From Dickeya fangzhongdai (GTDB lineage Bacteria; Pseudomonadota; Gammaproteobacteria; Enterobacterales; Enterobacteriaceae), in contig NZ_CP025003.1 of NCBI RefSeq assembly GCF_002812485.1, positions 248,001-312,000 on the forward strand: 64,000 nucleotides of DNA, read 5' to 3'. The position numbers and the translations under genes were made by a program. Position 1 is the first letter of the stretch. Each line of letters begins with the position of its first letter. The notes below the pieces were generated by a model. That model saw nothing but the letters and a program-made list of their open reading frames with translations, was not told the origin of the DNA and did no database searches. Below are positions 51,330-63,452 of the stretch, in pieces.

Positions 51330-52175
51330 ATGATGTCACAGCGAATCTGGCTGATTACCGGGGTCAGCACCGGCTTTGGTCGTGAACTGACGCAGCAACT
51401 GTTGGCAAAGGGCGACCGCGTGGTGGGCACGGTAAGACATCCGGCCAGCGCGCAGCCCCTTATAGATCAATGGCCGCAGACGTTCCGCCCGGAAATACTG
51501 GATGTCACGGATACCGCAGCGATAACCGGTGTGGTCGAGCGGACATTCAAACAGTTCGGCCGTATCGACGTGGCGATCAGCAACGCCGGTTATGGGCTGT
51601 TTGGCGCGGCGGAGGAACTTTCCGATCGTCAGATCGAGCAGATGATCGCCACCAATCTGCTGGGGTCCATTCAATTTATCCGCAGCGTGATTCCCATCAT
51701 GCGCCAGCAGGGCGGAGGGCGCATTATCCAGATCTCGTCCTATGGCGGGCAGGTGGCCTTCCCCGGCAATTCTCTCTATCACGCCACCAAATGGGGGATT
51801 GAAGGCTTTGTCGAGTCGGTCGCGCAGGAAGTCGCGCCCTTTGGCATTGGCATGACGCTGGTTGAACCCGGCGGCGCCCGCACCGAATTCCGCTACGGCA
51901 GCGCGCAGGTCGCCACATTGACGCCGGTTTATGACGCGACGCCCGCCCATGCTTTTTTGCGTATGCTTGATCCTGCGAATGGGCTGGCGCCGGGCGATCC
52001 GGTCAGAATGGCGGCGCGCATTATCGAAAGCGTTGATCAACAACCGGCGCCGTTGCGCATGGTGCTGGGTTCTCAGGCGTTGCAAGGCACGATCGACGTA
52101 CTGCGCAAACGGCTGCAGGATTTTGAACAGCAGGTCGATTTGGCCGTGTCCACCGACTTCCCGCCGGGAGCGTAA
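51330..52175 (+). CDS. Short-chain dehydrogenase (classical SDR)
   Basis: A 281-residue SDR oxidoreductase with the cofactor site TGVSTGFGRE, the NAG motif (SNAGYG), the catalytic Ser in QISSYGGQ and YxxxK (YHATK) near residue 155. The long C-terminal tail is typical of SDRs resembling short-chain ketoreductases annotated in plant-associated bacteria. GGAG lies five bases before the first of two adjacent ATG codons. Substrate unknown. It stands convergent to a LysR regulator, which may or may not control it. Confidence 0.85.
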   Translation: MMSQRIWLITGVSTGFGRELTQQLLAKGDRVVGTVRHPASAQPLIDQWPQTFRPEILDVTDTAAITGVVERTFKQFGRIDVAISNAGYGLFGAAEELSDRQIEQMIATNLLGSIQFIRSVIPIMRQQGGGRIIQISSYGGQVAFPGNSLYHATKWGIEGFVESVAQEVAPFGIGMTLVEPGGARTEFRYGSAQVATLTPVYDATPAHAFLRMLDPANGLAPGDPVRMAARIIESVDQQPAPLRMVLGSQALQGTIDVLRKRLQDFEQQVDLAVSTDFPPGA

Positions 52176-52228
52176 TGCATTATCGATTGCCTTTTACCGC
52201 AGGGCGCGTGCGCCACGCGCATCCGTAA

Positions 52229-53473
<1,245 letters not shown>

Positions 53474-53869
53474 ATGAAGATTATTCGTAATGGCTCACAG
53501 CCTTCCCGGCAAGGCCCGGAAGCATGGTTTACCGGTCAGGTGCGCATTGACGCGCCGTTTCAGGCGACTGAACCCGCCCGCGTGGGCGGTGCGACCGTGA
53601 CGTTTGAGCCCGGCGCACGCACCGCCTGGCACTCCCATCCGCTGGGGCAAACGTTGATTGTCACTCACGGGCAGGGCTGGGTTCAGGAATGGGGACAGGC
53701 GGTTCAGGCAATCAATCCGGGAGATATCGTATGGATCCCCGAAGGGGTCAAGCACTGGCACGGCGCGGCGGCGGAAACGGCGATGACGCACATTGCGATT
53801 GCCGAGTCGCTTGACGGCAGCGTGGTGGAATGGATGGAGCACGTCAGTGATGAGCAATACCCGAAATAA
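53474..53869 (+). CDS. Cupin-domain protein
   Basis: A 131-residue single cupin with motif 1 ([22 protein letters not shown]) and motif 2 ([17 protein letters not shown]), in which the metal-binding histidines are all present. Proteins of this (R)-mandelonitrile-lyase/carboxymuconolactone-associated type often act as small lyases or quinone-related sensors. The ATG at 53474 has GAGGAA upstream. It is the first gene of a set with an SDR and an alcohol dehydrogenase. Confidence 0.85.
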   Translation: MKIIRNGSQPSRQGPEAWFTGQVRIDAPFQATEPARVGGATVTFEPGARTAWHSHPLGQTLIVTHGQGWVQEWGQAVQAINPGDIVWIPEGVKHWHGAAAETAMTHIAIAESLDGSVVEWMEHVSDEQYPK

Positions 53870-53897
53870 CCTGGGGGATCACGAGAAGGCAGATATT

Positions 53898-54638
53898 TTG
53901 ACTGAGAACCAAGGTAATAAGGTGGTGGTGATTGCCGGAGCCAGCAGCGGGCTTGGCGAAGCGCTGGCTCGCCATCTGGCCGCGCAGGGCGCCCGGTTGG
54001 TATTGGGCGCACGCCGGTTAGATCGGTTACAGGCGCTTGCCCGCTCGCTGGGGCTGCCGGAGGCTGCGGTAGTCGGCACCGATGTGACCCGTCCGGAGCA
54101 GGTTCAGGCGCTGGTCGACCGTGCCGTTGCACTGTACGGCCGCATCGACGTGATGGTCAACAACGCCGGGTTAATGCCGCATTCCCTGCTGGAACGGCGC
54201 CGGATTGAGGACTGGGACGCCATGATCGATGTCAATCTGAAAGGCGTGCTGTACGGCATCGCCGCCGCGCTTCCTTATATGAAGCAGCAACAGAGCGGGC
54301 ACATCATTAATACTTCTTCGGTGGCCGGACACAAAGTCCGCCCCGGCAGCGCGGTTTATGCGGCCACCAAGACCGCGGTCCGGGTGATTTCGGAAGGGCT
54401 GCGTCAGGAGGTCAAACCCTACAATATTCGCACCACCGTTATCTCGCCCGGCGCGGTGGAAAGCGAACTGGTGCAAAGTATTACCGATCCTGACATGGCA
54501 GCGGGCGTCAAGTCGTTCTATGACGACTATGCTATTTCTGCAGAGTCGTTCGCCCGGGTCGTGGCCTTCGCCATCCGCCAGCCTGAAGACGTGGATATTA
54601 ACGAAATTCTGTTCCGTCCGACCCGGCAGGAATTGTAA
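53898..54638 (+). CDS. Short-chain dehydrogenase (YdfG/oxidoreductase type)
   Basis: A 246-residue classical SDR: cofactor motif [14 protein letters not shown] ([10 protein letters not shown]), Ser in NTSSVAGHK and YAATK. The TTG at 53898 is eight bases after AGAAGG and gives the usual family length and spacing to the cofactor motif. An ATG at 53850, inside the cupin gene, would give 262 residues and cannot be excluded. It follows the cupin and precedes the alcohol dehydrogenase, so all three probably form one operon. Confidence 0.85.
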   Translation: MTENQGNKVVVIAGASSGLGEALARHLAAQGARLVLGARRLDRLQALARSLGLPEAAVVGTDVTRPEQVQALVDRAVALYGRIDVMVNNAGLMPHSLLERRRIEDWDAMIDVNLKGVLYGIAAALPYMKQQQSGHIINTSSVAGHKVRPGSAVYAATKTAVRVISEGLRQEVKPYNIRTTVISPGAVESELVQSITDPDMAAGVKSFYDDYAISAESFARVVAFAIRQPEDVDINEILFRPTRQEL

Positions 54639-54668
54639 TCACGCTTTGAATAAGGCAAGGAGTCAACT

Positions 54669-55721
54669 ATGACCATGAAAGTACTGGGTTATGCTGCGCA
54701 GTCGTCAACCGCGCCGTTAGCGCCGTTTCACTTCACCCGCCGTACGCCGCGCCCTGATGATGTGGTGGTGGAGGTGCTCTATTGCGGCGTTTGCCACTCC
54801 GATCTGCATCAGGCGCGCAATGACTGGGGCTTTAGCCACTACCCGCTGGTTCCCGGCCATGAAATCATCGGGCGTGTGACCGCCGTTGGCGCCGGCGTCA
54901 CCAAATTCAAACCTGACGATCTGGTGGGCATCGGCTGCATGGTGGATTCGTGTCGTGAATGCCAGCCCTGTAAGCAGGGCCTGGAACAATACTGCGATGA
55001 AGGAAACGTGCAGACCTATAACGGGGTCGACCGTCATGATCACCAGCCGACCTATGGCGGCTATTCTCAGCAAATCGTCGCCTCGCAGGATTTTGTGCTG
55101 CGGATTCCCGCATCGATGGACCTGAAATCGGCGGCGCCGCTGCTGTGCGCCGGGATTACCACCTGGTCGCCGCTGCGTCACTGGAACGTAGGTAAAGGCA
55201 GCAAAGTGGCGGTGGTTGGATTGGGCGGTCTGGGTCATATGGCGATCAAACTGGCTCACGCTCTCGGCGCGGAAGTGACGCTATTCACTCGTTCTCCCGG
55301 CAAAGAGGCCGACGCCCGGCGTTTAGGCGCCGATCGTGTTGTGCTTTCTACTTCGGCATCGCAGATGGAAACCGTCAAAGGGCAGTTTGAGCTGATTATC
55401 GATACCGTACCCTACGAACATGATATCAACCCTTACATGCCGACGTTGACGGTAGACGGCACCCTGGTGTTTGTGGGCCTGCTGGGCGATATCAACCCGA
55501 TGCTCAGTACCGTTTCGATGATTCTGGGGCGGCGCTCGGTGGCGGGTTCCTGCATTGGCGGGATTGCCGAGACGCAGGAAATGCTCGACTTCTGCGGCGA
55601 GCATGGCATCACGTCCGACGTGGAAATGATCGATATTCAGAACATCAACGCGGCCTATGAACGTATGTTGAAAAGCGACGTGAAATACCGGTTTGTCATC
55701 GATATGGCATCGCTGGCATAA
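54669..55721 (+). CDS. Zinc alcohol/aldehyde dehydrogenase, YahK-like
   Basis: A 350-residue medium-chain dehydrogenase. Catalytic zinc ligands are in CGVCHSDLH and PGHE; structural zinc cysteines are in the CRECQPCKQGLEQYC segment. The cofactor motif GLGGLGH follows. It matches the YahK/AdhA group of NADPH-dependent aldehyde reductases in length and motifs. AAGGAG precedes the ATG. It is the last gene of the cupin-SDR-ADH set, suggesting aldehyde or carbonyl detoxification (inference). Confidence 0.88.
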   Translation: MTMKVLGYAAQSSTAPLAPFHFTRRTPRPDDVVVEVLYCGVCHSDLHQARNDWGFSHYPLVPGHEIIGRVTAVGAGVTKFKPDDLVGIGCMVDSCRECQPCKQGLEQYCDEGNVQTYNGVDRHDHQPTYGGYSQQIVASQDFVLRIPASMDLKSAAPLLCAGITTWSPLRHWNVGKGSKVAVVGLGGLGHMAIKLAHALGAEVTLFTRSPGKEADARRLGADRVVLSTSASQMETVKGQFELIIDTVPYEHDINPYMPTLTVDGTLVFVGLLGDINPMLSTVSMILGRRSVAGSCIGGIAETQEMLDFCGEHGITSDVEMIDIQNINAAYERMLKSDVKYRFVIDMASLA

Positions 55722-55805
55722 GCTTCCGGCACGCTGGTTCAGGACAGTCTGATTAAGCGGAAAACGCGAAGGTGAGATGGTGAAACTGTGACACGGTAAT
55801 AAGTA

Positions 55806-55840
55806 AAAAGGCGCGATTCCTATCCGGTATCGCGCCTTTT
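55806..55840. terminator. Bidirectional terminator between dehydrogenase and fis
   Basis: AAAAAGGCGCGAT and ATCGCGCCTTTT flank a short loop, midway between the two convergent genes. A tracts and T tracts lie on either side, so it should serve both. Confidence 0.88.
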
Positions 55841-55865
55841 GTATTCAGTGGATGACTGATGGTTA

Positions 55866-56162
55866 TCAGTTCATGCCGTATTTTTTCAGTTTCTTACGCA
55901 GCGTGCCGCGGTTGATACCCATCATCAGAGCAGCGCGGGTCTGGTTGCCGCGGGTGTACTGCATCACCATGTCCAACAGCGGCTGTTCTACTTCAGCCAG
56001 TACCAGCTCATACAGGTCATTCACGTCCTGACCATTCAGTTGAGCGAAATAGTTCTTCAGTGCCTGTTTAACCGAGTCGCGCAGGGGTTTTTGGGTTACC
56101 TGAGCCTGAGAGTTTACAGTGGAAACGGTCAGTACGTCAGAATTCACGCGTTGTTCGAACAT
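55866..56162 (-). CDS. fis: DNA-binding protein Fis
   Basis: Fis is the growth-phase nucleoid protein that activates rrn P1 promoters and stimulates DNA inversion. The 98-residue product has the enterobacterial length, begins [21 protein letters not shown] and ends with the helix-turn-helix [26 protein letters not shown] in part. It is the second gene of dusB-fis. The rrn operon in this window is a likely target. Confidence 0.98.
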   Translation of the reverse strand: MFEQRVNSDVLTVSTVNSQAQVTQKPLRDSVKQALKNYFAQLNGQDVNDLYELVLAEVEQPLLDMVMQYTRGNQTRAALMMGINRGTLRKKLKKYGMN

Positions 56163-56185
56163 AGTTCTGTCAGCTCTTTTTCTGT

Positions 56186-57151
56186 TTACGCAAGATTTTC
56201 AAAATATGCCTTCAACGCCTCCAGCTGTTCGCTGGCGTCCTCTATGGCGTTGAATGTGCGCCTAAACTGGTCGTTTGGGGCGTGCTCCTGGAGATACCAG
56301 GACACGTGCTTACGCGCTATACGAAATCCCTTGCCTGGACCATAAAAGTCGTGCAATTCCCGTATATGCCCGATCAACAAGCGCTTGACCTCTGCCAGTG
56401 GCAGCGGGGGCAGCAGCTCCCCTGTGTCCAGATAATGCTGGATTTCCCGAAAGATCCAGGGTCTTCCCTGAGCGGCTCGTCCTATCATCAGGGCGTCTGC
56501 CCCGGTGTAATCAAGAACCGCTCTGGCTTTGCGCGGGTCAGTAATGTCGCCATTCGCAATGATGGGAATGGAGACGCTCTGCTTAACTGTCCGAATACTG
56601 TCGTATTCCGCTTCGCCATTGAACAGACACGCGCGCGTGCGTCCATGAACGGTTAGCGCCTGAATACCACAGTCTTCAGCCAATTTGGCAATCTCTGCAC
56701 AGTTACGGTGCTCTGGCGCCCAGCCGGTGCGGATTTTCAGTGTTACCGGTACGTCTACCGCTTTCACTACCGCAGTCAGGATCTGTTTGACCAGTTCCGG
56801 ATACTGCAACAACGCCGATCCGGCCATCTTGCGGTTGACCTTCTTGGCCGGGCATCCCATGTTGATGTCGATTACCTGCGCGCCGTTCTCCGCATTGATT
56901 CTGGCGGCCGTCGCCATCTCGTCCGGATCGCCGCCGGCGATCTGCACCGCCCGGATACCGGGCTCATCGCTGTGTACCATGCGCAGTCGCGACTTGTCCG
57001 AAAGCCACACTTCCGGATTGGAAGAAAGCATTTCGGAGACCGTCATTCCAGCGCCCATCGCGTGACAGAGTGCCCGGAACGGGCGATCGCTTACGCCCGC
57101 CATCGGGGCGGCAATCAAACGATTGGGAAGCTGAAATTGTCCAATGCGCAT
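56186..57151 (-). CDS. dusB: tRNA-dihydrouridine synthase B
   Basis: DusB reduces uridine 17 of tRNAs using FMN. The 321-residue product from the ATG at 57151 has the E. coli length and start [20 protein letters not shown]; the longer open frame begins inside the promoter. The catalytic cysteine lies in [10 protein letters not shown]. It is co-transcribed with fis (23-bp gap). Confidence 0.96.
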   Translation of the reverse strand: MRIGQFQLPNRLIAAPMAGVSDRPFRALCHAMGAGMTVSEMLSSNPEVWLSDKSRLRMVHSDEPGIRAVQIAGGDPDEMATAARINAENGAQVIDINMGCPAKKVNRKMAGSALLQYPELVKQILTAVVKAVDVPVTLKIRTGWAPEHRNCAEIAKLAEDCGIQALTVHGRTRACLFNGEAEYDSIRTVKQSVSIPIIANGDITDPRKARAVLDYTGADALMIGRAAQGRPWIFREIQHYLDTGELLPPLPLAEVKRLLIGHIRELHDFYGPGKGFRIARKHVSWYLQEHAPNDQFRRTFNAIEDASEQLEALKAYFENLA

Positions 57152-57189
57152 AGACAAAGAGTGACCATACTGTGCCTGCAAGGGCGCGT

Positions 57190-57218
57190 ATATTACGCAT
57201 TTTTTACGCGATAGGAAA
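57190..57218 (-). promoter_or_regulatory. dusB-fis promoter
   Basis: On the minus strand a TAATAT -10 box (57195 to 57190) is followed by ACGCG. The region from TTGATCTG through the -10 box to CACAGTATGG is close to the E. coli fis promoter as I remember it, including the weak -35 and the Fis sites over it. The rest of this 330-bp gap (57219-57440) shows no gene. Confidence 0.7.
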
Positions 57219-57441
57219 GGCCAAACTTTGAGCAATTGAGCGGAACAGATCAAGGAAATGCCGCATTGCTTCCACGCTGTTTTTATTTTTCCTTTATTTA
57301 CAGAATGTTATTTTCATGTCGCTGATTTTGTAAACAGGCTGGGGAAATAAAACATCTGCCTGAATATGCTGTTTCACCGCATAGAAACAGTGATTGATGG
57401 CAGCGGCAGTACATTTGTCCAGCGAAATGTCCACAGGAGAC

Positions 57442-57471
57442 GCCTGCCGGAACCGCGATGTTCCGGCAGGC
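57442..57471 (-). terminator. Hairpin after prmA
   Basis: GCCTGCCGGAA and TTCCGGCAGGC form a perfect 11-bp stem with an 8-base loop, 13 bases after the prmA stop. No T tract follows, so it may protect the mRNA end rather than terminate. Confidence 0.5.
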
Positions 57472-57483
57472 AATCGCAACAGG

Positions 57484-58371
57484 TCAGACCGGTTTACGAA
57501 CGCCGGTAATGCGGCACCACTCTTCTTTTTCCGCCACTGGGTCGAGCTGGAATCGGTCTTCATAGGCTTCCGCCACGCTTTGCGCTTGCGAAGCCAGAAT
57601 TCCGGACAGGCCGAGGTGGCCGCCGCTCTTGGGCAGTACGCCGATCAGCGGCGCCAGTTCACGCAGCGGGCCGGCCAGAATGTTGGCGACCACCACGTCG
57701 GCGGACAGGTCTTTTGGCTGATCCTTCGGCAGATACAGCTCCAGACGCTCGGACACGCCGTTACGCTGTGCGTTGTCGCGGCTGGCCTGAATCGCCTGCG
57801 GATCGATATCGATACCGATGGCGTGGGCGGCGCCGAGTTTCAGCGCGGCAATCGCCAGAATGCCGGAACCGCAGCCGAAATCGATGATGGTCTTGCCGTC
57901 CAGATCCAACCCGTCGAGCCATTGCAGACATAGCGAGGTGGTGGGATGGGTGCCGGTGCCAAACGCCAGGCCGGGGTCCAGCATCACGTTGACCGCGTTC
58001 GGGTCCGGCACGTCGCGCCAGCTCGGGCAAATCCACAGCCGCTTGCCGAACTGCATCGGGTGGAAGTTTTCCATCCATTCCCGCTCCCAGTCCTTGTCTT
58101 CCAACTGTTCGATTTTGTGCCGAAAACCGGCGCCAAGCAGCGGTTCCTGCTCCAGCATGGCGACGACCTCGGCCATGTCGGTTTCGGCGTCGTACAGACC
58201 GATGACGTCGGTATCGCCCCATAAACGGGTTTCACCCGGCAGCGGTTCGAACACCGGCGTGTCATGGGTGTCCTGAAACGTGACCGAGACGGCGCCGCTT
58301 TCAGACAGCGCGTCGCCCAGTTGTTCCGCGTGTGCGCCGGACGTATTGATTTTCAGTTGAATCCACGGCAT
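57484..58371 (-). CDS. prmA: Ribosomal protein L11 methyltransferase
   Basis: PrmA trimethylates L11 (encoded here by rplK) using SAM. The 295-residue product has an N-terminal substrate-recognition domain (about 1-100) and a Rossmann methyltransferase domain with the SAM motif DFGCGSGIL and the NILAGPL motif. The start at 58371 gives MPWIQLKI, as in the family. The panF stop lies 14 bp upstream, the conserved arrangement. Confidence 0.97.
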   Translation of the reverse strand: MPWIQLKINTSGAHAEQLGDALSESGAVSVTFQDTHDTPVFEPLPGETRLWGDTDVIGLYDAETDMAEVVAMLEQEPLLGAGFRHKIEQLEDKDWEREWMENFHPMQFGKRLWICPSWRDVPDPNAVNVMLDPGLAFGTGTHPTTSLCLQWLDGLDLDGKTIIDFGCGSGILAIAALKLGAAHAIGIDIDPQAIQASRDNAQRNGVSERLELYLPKDQPKDLSADVVVANILAGPLRELAPLIGVLPKSGGHLGLSGILASQAQSVAEAYEDRFQLDPVAEKEEWCRITGVRKPV

Positions 58372-58385
58372 AGCAGCCTCTGACC

Positions 58386-59837
58386 TCAAAGTGATGAAGA
58401 TGCGGCAACCGCAGGCGCGGGCTGGCGCCCAAAGCGGTTACCCAGAATAAACGCCACCAGGCTTAACAGCAGCGATGGCACGATCGGATGAAAACCGGCC
58501 AGCTGGATGTTGAAGCTGGCGAGCAGGGTGTAGCTGGCTGCGCCGCTGAACATTGAACACAGCGCGCCGGAGGCGTTGGCGCGTTCCCAGTACAGGCCCA
58601 GCACCAGCGGCCACAGGAACACCGCTTCCAGTCCGCCGAACGCCAGCAGGTTCAGCCAGATGATCATTTCCGGCGGCCGCCATGACGCCAGCAATACCAG
58701 CAGGCCGAGCAGCAAGGTGGTGAAACTGGACAGATGGCGGATATAACGCTCGTTGCTGATCTTCTGAGGATAGACGCTCAGGTAAAGATCTTTCACGATC
58801 GTCGCGGAAGCCTGCAGCAAATGGGCGTTAATGTTCGACATGATGGCGGCGGTCGGCGCAGCCAGAAAGATCCCGGCGGCCAGCGGCGGCAGCACGGTCA
58901 GCATTAGCTCCGGCAGCACCTGATCGGGAATCGTCAGGTTGGGCAGGATAGCGCGTCCCAGCGCGCCGGCCAGATGCATACCCAGCATCAGTACGCTGAT
59001 GACGAGGGTGCCGATCAGGATGCCGCGGTGCAGCGCCTTGCTGTCGCGGTAGGAAATGCAGCGCACGGCGGTGTTGGGCAGGCCGATGACGCCGAAACAC
59101 ACCAGCACCCAGAACGACGCCATGAACGGCGCGGACAGGATCTGGTTGCTGCCGTGCGGATCGACCAGCGCCGGGTTGATCTGCGCCAGTTTGCCGACGG
59201 CGGCCGGCAAACCGCCCGCTGCGTAGATCACGCCTGCCAGCAACAGCAGGGTGCCGATCAGCATCACAATCCCCTGCAACGCGTCGTTCAGCACGCTGGC
59301 GCGAAAGCCGCCGAACGCGGTGTAGAGCGCGATGGTAATGCCGAAAATCAGCAGCCCGATGTTATAAGGCACGTGCGCTACCGTCTCCAGCAGCCGGGCG
59401 CCGCCGATAAACTGTACCGCCATCGCGCCGATAAACGCCACCAGCAGGCTCAGGCTGGCGAACCAGACCAGCAAACGGCTGCCGTAGCGGGCGTATAGCA
59501 TGTCATTGAGGGTGATGGCGTTGTAACGGCGCGCCAGAATCGCGAACTTCTTGCCGAGGATGCTTAGCGACAACAGCATGGTCGGCACCTGAATCATCGA
59601 CAGCAGTACCCAGCCCAGCCCGTATTTGTAAGCCGCGCCAGGGCCGCCGATGAACGAACTGGCGCTGACATAGGTACCGATCAGCGTCATCGCCAGTACG
59701 AAGCCGCCCATCGAGCGGTTGCCGATAAAGTATTCGGTGAGAAAGTTGCCCTGCTGGCGACGCCGCCAGGCATATATCGACAGGCCGAACACCAGCAGCA
59801 GATAAGCAATCAGCGGCAGGATGACATCACTTTGCAT
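58386..59837 (-). CDS. panF: Sodium/pantothenate symporter
   Basis: PanF imports pantothenate with sodium across the inner membrane. The 483-residue SSS-family protein equals the E. coli length and has about 13 helices. Its start, [20 protein letters not shown], lies inside the end of yhdT (11-bp overlap), and family motifs such as [24 protein letters not shown] are present in part. The yhdT-panF-prmA order is that of E. coli. Confidence 0.96.
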   Translation of the reverse strand: MQSDVILPLIAYLLLVFGLSIYAWRRRQQGNFLTEYFIGNRSMGGFVLAMTLIGTYVSASSFIGGPGAAYKYGLGWVLLSMIQVPTMLLSLSILGKKFAILARRYNAITLNDMLYARYGSRLLVWFASLSLLVAFIGAMAVQFIGGARLLETVAHVPYNIGLLIFGITIALYTAFGGFRASVLNDALQGIVMLIGTLLLLAGVIYAAGGLPAAVGKLAQINPALVDPHGSNQILSAPFMASFWVLVCFGVIGLPNTAVRCISYRDSKALHRGILIGTLVISVLMLGMHLAGALGRAILPNLTIPDQVLPELMLTVLPPLAAGIFLAAPTAAIMSNINAHLLQASATIVKDLYLSVYPQKISNERYIRHLSSFTTLLLGLLVLLASWRPPEMIIWLNLLAFGGLEAVFLWPLVLGLYWERANASGALCSMFSGAASYTLLASFNIQLAGFHPIVPSLLLSLVAFILGNRFGRQPAPAVAASSSL

Positions 59838-60069
59838 CGTGATCCTCCAGTGAAACATCGCGGAACACCACGCGCACCATCAGCCAACACAGGCCGATAA
59901 ACAGCAACGGCAACGCCAGACAGGCCAGTTCGAACCAGTGCGGCAGGCCAGTCAGGCCGGGACGGTTGTCGGGCAGATAGGCAAAGAGCACCCAGGCTAC
60001 TAGATAAGCCAGCGTCAGTATCAGTGACCAGCGGGCTTCGCGGTGGGCCTGGAGAAAGCGTTTATCCAT
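59827..60069 (-). CDS. yhdT: DUF997 membrane protein YhdT
   Basis: An 80-residue protein with two membrane helices (about residues 14-32 and 45-68). It matches YhdT (DUF997) and is paired with panF, overlapping it by 11 bases, as in other enterobacteria. The role is unknown; the constant partnership suggests an accessory subunit of the symporter. Confidence 0.9.
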   Translation of the reverse strand: MDKRFLQAHREARWSLILTLAYLVAWVLFAYLPDNRPGLTGLPHWFELACLALPLLFIGLCWLMVRVVFRDVSLEDHDAK

Positions 60070-60196
60070 GATTTCCCCTTAATCCGGCAGGAATCAGTGT
60101 ATAGGTGACACAAAACAGGGGATTTTACGGCATGCCAGCCAATTGCCCAGCGAAAAATCGATGCATCGAGCCAGAAAGAGGCGGGCGGCGCGGAAA

Positions 60197-60224
60197 TAAA
60201 AGCGGGCCGGCATGGCCGGCCCGT
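60197..60224 (-). terminator. accBC terminator
   Basis: CGGGCCGGC-CAT-GCCGGCCCG on the minus strand followed by CTTTTATTT, about 20 bases after the accC stop. Confidence 0.8.
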
Positions 60225-60241
60225 TTCATCGGTGCGGGAGA

Positions 60242-61585
60242 TTACTGCAGGCCGAGTTTCTTTTCCAGATAGTGGATGTTGGTGCCACCATGCTGGAAGT
60301 TTTCGTCGGACATGATGCGCATCTGCAATTCCACATTGGTCTTGATGCCATCAATGATCAGTTCCGCCAGTGCGTTCTTCATACGGGAAATAGCGATGTC
60401 GCGGCTTTCACCGTAGGTGATCAGCTTGCCGATCATGGAATCGTAGTGCGGCGGCACGGTGTAGCCCGCGTAAATGTGCGATTCCCAGCGCACGCCAAAA
60501 CCACCCGGCGCGTGGAAGCGGGTGATCTTGCCAGGGCTCGGCAGGAAGGTGTTCGGGTCTTCCGCGTTGATACGGCATTCCACCGCATGGCCGCGCACCT
60601 GCACTTCGCTCTGCTTGATGGACAACGGCTGACCAGCGGCGATGCGCAGCTGTTCTTTGATCAGGTCGACGCCGGTAATCATTTCCGTCACCGGGTGTTC
60701 TACCTGAATACGGGTGTTCATCTCGATAAAGTAGAACTCGCCGTTTTCGAACAGGAACTCAAACGTACCGGCGCCACGGTAGCCGATGTCCACACAGGCT
60801 TTGGCGCAGCGATCGCCGATATAGCGACGCAGATCGGCGGTGATGCCCGGCGCCGGCGCTTCTTCGACCACTTTCTGGTGGCGGCGCTGCATGGAGCAGT
60901 CGCGCTCAGCCAGATAGATGGCGTTGCCCTGGCCGTCTGCCAATACCTGGATCTCCACGTGACGCGGATTTTCCAGATATTTTTCCATGTAGACCATGTC
61001 GTTGTTGAACGCCGCTTTTGCTTCCGCGCGGGTCATGGCGATGGATTGCTCCAGCTCTTTCTCGCTGCGTACCACACGCATACCGCGACCGCCGCCGCCG
61101 CCGGAGGCTTTGATAATGACCGGATAACCGATGCGCTTACCGATAGCGCGGTTCTTATCCATGTCGTCGCCCAACGGGCCGTCAGAGCCCGGCACACAGG
61201 GAACACCGGCTTTTTTCATGGCGCTGATGGCGGACACTTTGTCGCCCATCAGGCGAATGGTGTCGGCGCGCGGACCGATGAAAATGAAGCCGGAGCGCTC
61301 AACCTGCTCGGCGAAGTCGGCGTTTTCGGACAGGAAACCGTAACCGGGGTGGATCGCCACCGCGCCGGTGATTTCCGCCGCAGAAATGATCGCCGGAATA
61401 TTCAGGTAGCTTTTCGCAGACTGCGCCGGGCCGATGCACACGGTTTCGTCCGCCAGCAATACGTGTTTCAGGTCGCGGTCCGCTGTGGAGTGCACGGCGA
61501 CGGTTTTGATGCCCAGTTCTTTACAGGCACGCAAAATGCGCAGAGCAATCTCACCGCGGTTGGCGATGACAATTTTATCTAGCAT
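60242..61585 (-). CDS. accC: Biotin carboxylase AccC
   Basis: AccC carboxylates biotin on AccB using ATP and bicarbonate, the first half-reaction of acetyl-CoA carboxylase. The 447-residue product begins [20 protein letters not shown] and has the ATP-grasp glycine loop [10 protein letters not shown] and the active-site [10 protein letters not shown] segment. It follows accB by 11 bp. Length is within two residues of E. coli AccC. Confidence 0.97.
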   Translation of the reverse strand: MLDKIVIANRGEIALRILRACKELGIKTVAVHSTADRDLKHVLLADETVCIGPAQSAKSYLNIPAIISAAEITGAVAIHPGYGFLSENADFAEQVERSGFIFIGPRADTIRLMGDKVSAISAMKKAGVPCVPGSDGPLGDDMDKNRAIGKRIGYPVIIKASGGGGGRGMRVVRSEKELEQSIAMTRAEAKAAFNNDMVYMEKYLENPRHVEIQVLADGQGNAIYLAERDCSMQRRHQKVVEEAPAPGITADLRRYIGDRCAKACVDIGYRGAGTFEFLFENGEFYFIEMNTRIQVEHPVTEMITGVDLIKEQLRIAAGQPLSIKQSEVQVRGHAVECRINAEDPNTFLPSPGKITRFHAPGGFGVRWESHIYAGYTVPPHYDSMIGKLITYGESRDIAISRMKNALAELIIDGIKTNVELQMRIMSDENFQHGGTNIHYLEKKLGLQ

Positions 61586-61596
61586 GGTAAGCCTCG

Positions 61597-62058
61597 TTAT
61601 TCGATGACAACCAGTGGCTCGTCAAATTCAACCGGCTGGCCGCTTTCAACCAGAATGGCTTTCACCACGCCTGCTTTGTCCGCTTCGATCTGGTTCATCA
61701 TTTTCATTGCTTCAACGATGCACAGGGTATCGCCCACTTTTACCTGCTGGCCGACTTCCACGAAGGCTTTGGCGTCCGGGCTCGGCGTACGGTAGAAGGT
61801 GCCGACCATCGGCGAGCGCACGACGTGACCGCTGATGGCGGCCGGCGCGGCTTCTGCAGCGGCGGCGGGCGCAGCAACCGGGGCGGCGGCCGGAGCGACC
61901 TGCGGCATCGGTGCGTAGGCCTGTTGCATAATGGGGTAGCTACCCGGCGCCGGAGCGCGACTGATGCGTACTGACTCTTCGCCTTCGGAGATTTCCAGTT
62001 CGGCGATGCCGGATTCTTCAACCAGTTCGATCAGCTTCTTGATTTTACGAATATCCAT
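61597..62058 (-). CDS. accB: Biotin carboxyl carrier protein AccB
   Basis: AccB carries biotin for acetyl-CoA carboxylase. The 153-residue product has an N-terminal domain (1-45), an alanine/proline-rich linker (about 46-75) and a C-terminal biotinyl domain with the EAMKMMN motif, whose lysine is biotinylated. It is the first gene of accBC. The E. coli gene is autoregulated; nothing in the short 35-bp gap to aroQ shows the promoter clearly. Confidence 0.97.
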   Translation of the reverse strand: MDIRKIKKLIELVEESGIAELEISEGEESVRISRAPAPGSYPIMQQAYAPMPQVAPAAAPVAAPAAAAEAAPAAISGHVVRSPMVGTFYRTPSPDAKAFVEVGQQVKVGDTLCIVEAMKMMNQIEADKAGVVKAILVESGQPVEFDEPLVVIE

Positions 62059-62093
62059 GAATGTGGTTCCGTACTCTTGTTTATTGGAAACGG

Positions 62094-62546
62094 TTAATTG
62101 GACGTTGACAGGCGTTTGACCGCCGTCTGTAAACCATAATGGTATCCGTCTGCCCCCAGACCGCAGATCACCCCGGCCGACACGTCGGACAGGTAGGAGT
62201 GATGGCGGAAGGGTTCACGCGCGTACACGTTGGTCAGATGGATCTCGATAAACGGGATGGCGACCGCCAGCAGGGCATCCCGCAGCGCCACACTGGTGTG
62301 GGTAAAGGCTGCCGGGTTAATCAGAATGAAATCGGTGTTTCCTCTGGCCTGATGGATACGGTCAATCAGCTCATGTTCCGCATTCGACTGCAGGTGGGAA
62401 AGCTGCACGTTTAGCGCTGCCGCATCCTGCTCCAGTCGGCTCACAATCTCCGCCAGCGTCGTATGGCCGTATTTGTCCGGCTCACGGGTGCCCAGCAGAT
62501 TCAGGTTTGGACCGTTAAGGAGCAAAATGTGAAACTTGTCTGCCAT
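62094..62546 (-). CDS. aroQ: Type II 3-dehydroquinate dehydratase
   Basis: AroQ converts 3-dehydroquinate to 3-dehydroshikimate in the shikimate pathway. The 150-residue product has the active-site tyrosine region [19 protein letters not shown], the NPAAFTHTS motif and the [14 protein letters not shown] segments of type II enzymes. The start at 62546 gives [14 protein letters not shown]; the frame upstream is not conserved. It lies next to accBC, the usual order in Pectobacteriaceae. Confidence 0.96.
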   Translation of the reverse strand: MADKFHILLLNGPNLNLLGTREPDKYGHTTLAEIVSRLEQDAAALNVQLSHLQSNAEHELIDRIHQARGNTDFILINPAAFTHTSVALRDALLAVAIPFIEIHLTNVYAREPFRHHSYLSDVSAGVICGLGADGYHYGLQTAVKRLSTSN

Positions 62547-62784
62547 TGTGCTGCTATCTCCCTCGATTGGCTCAGTGGCGCACAACATAACGCGAAGCTA
62601 TCCGTTTGTCACCCTTTGCCGGGCGAAAATATCCGTTTTCACCCGCAAGGTTTGAACATTATAGCCATATCGTAGCAGTTGGCAGCGAAATACTGGTCTT
62701 ATCTCCGGAGTTGCCACGTCGTCATTGACAAATTTTTACGAAATTTCACGGAGAACGCCGCCTGATTTACGCCGATATTCGCGA

Positions 62785-63384
62785 TTAACGACGCCACTGA
62801 CGCAATTTCTTGTAGCGAAAAAGCAGCAAGATGACGGCAACTGACGCGTAAATGATTGGCAATGGCGACAGCGATTTGACCGACCAAAGATAATGAACCG
62901 GGGCGAGGATCGCGACCAGATAAATGAGATTATGCAGCTTTTGCCAGCGAGCTCCCAGTTTTCGCTGCGCCGATTGGGTGGAGGTCGCCGTCAGCGCCAG
63001 CAGGATTAGCCAGCTCGCCATACCGAGCGTCAGGTAAGGTCGCAGGAAAATCTCTTTTCCCAACAGATCGAGATGATTGGCCCCCAACTCCAGCAAGGTG
63101 TAGCTAAGCAGGTGCAGGCTGGCCCAGGCAAAACACCACAGCCCCAGCAGGCGGCGACAACGGATCAGCAATGGCTGTTTGCCGTAGCGCGCCAGCGGCG
63201 TCACCATCAGCGTCGCCAGCAGCAGTTTAAGCGCCATTCGGCCGGTAAAATGCTGGATATCTTTTGCCGGATCGGCGCTGAACGCGCCCTGATTGACGGC
63301 GAATACCAGCCATGCCAGCGGCAGGAACGCCGCCAGATGCAGCACCACTTTCAGGGCTGTGATGTGTCGGGCGGTTAAACGCAT
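62785..63384 (-). CDS. msrQ: Heme-binding membrane subunit MsrQ
   Basis: MsrQ passes electrons from the respiratory chain to MsrP for repair of oxidised methionine in periplasmic proteins. The 199-residue product has six membrane helices and the conserved heme histidines ([27 protein letters not shown]). The MRLTARH start matches E. coli MsrQ; an ATG at 63411 in the same frame is too close to its AGGA. The gene follows msrP after 68 bp. Confidence 0.96.
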   Translation of the reverse strand: MRLTARHITALKVVLHLAAFLPLAWLVFAVNQGAFSADPAKDIQHFTGRMALKLLLATLMVTPLARYGKQPLLIRCRRLLGLWCFAWASLHLLSYTLLELGANHLDLLGKEIFLRPYLTLGMASWLILLALTATSTQSAQRKLGARWQKLHNLIYLVAILAPVHYLWSVKSLSPLPIIYASVAVILLLFRYKKLRQWRR

Positions 63385-63452
63385 GCGGACGTTTTCCTGT
63401 GCATTGAGCATTCCTGTGAGTCCCGGGCCATATGGAGTAAACCCTGCGGCGA

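Noticed and set aside
60212..61582. Plus-strand open frame opposite accC
   Set aside because: It mirrors accC exactly; accC is certain by motifs and length.
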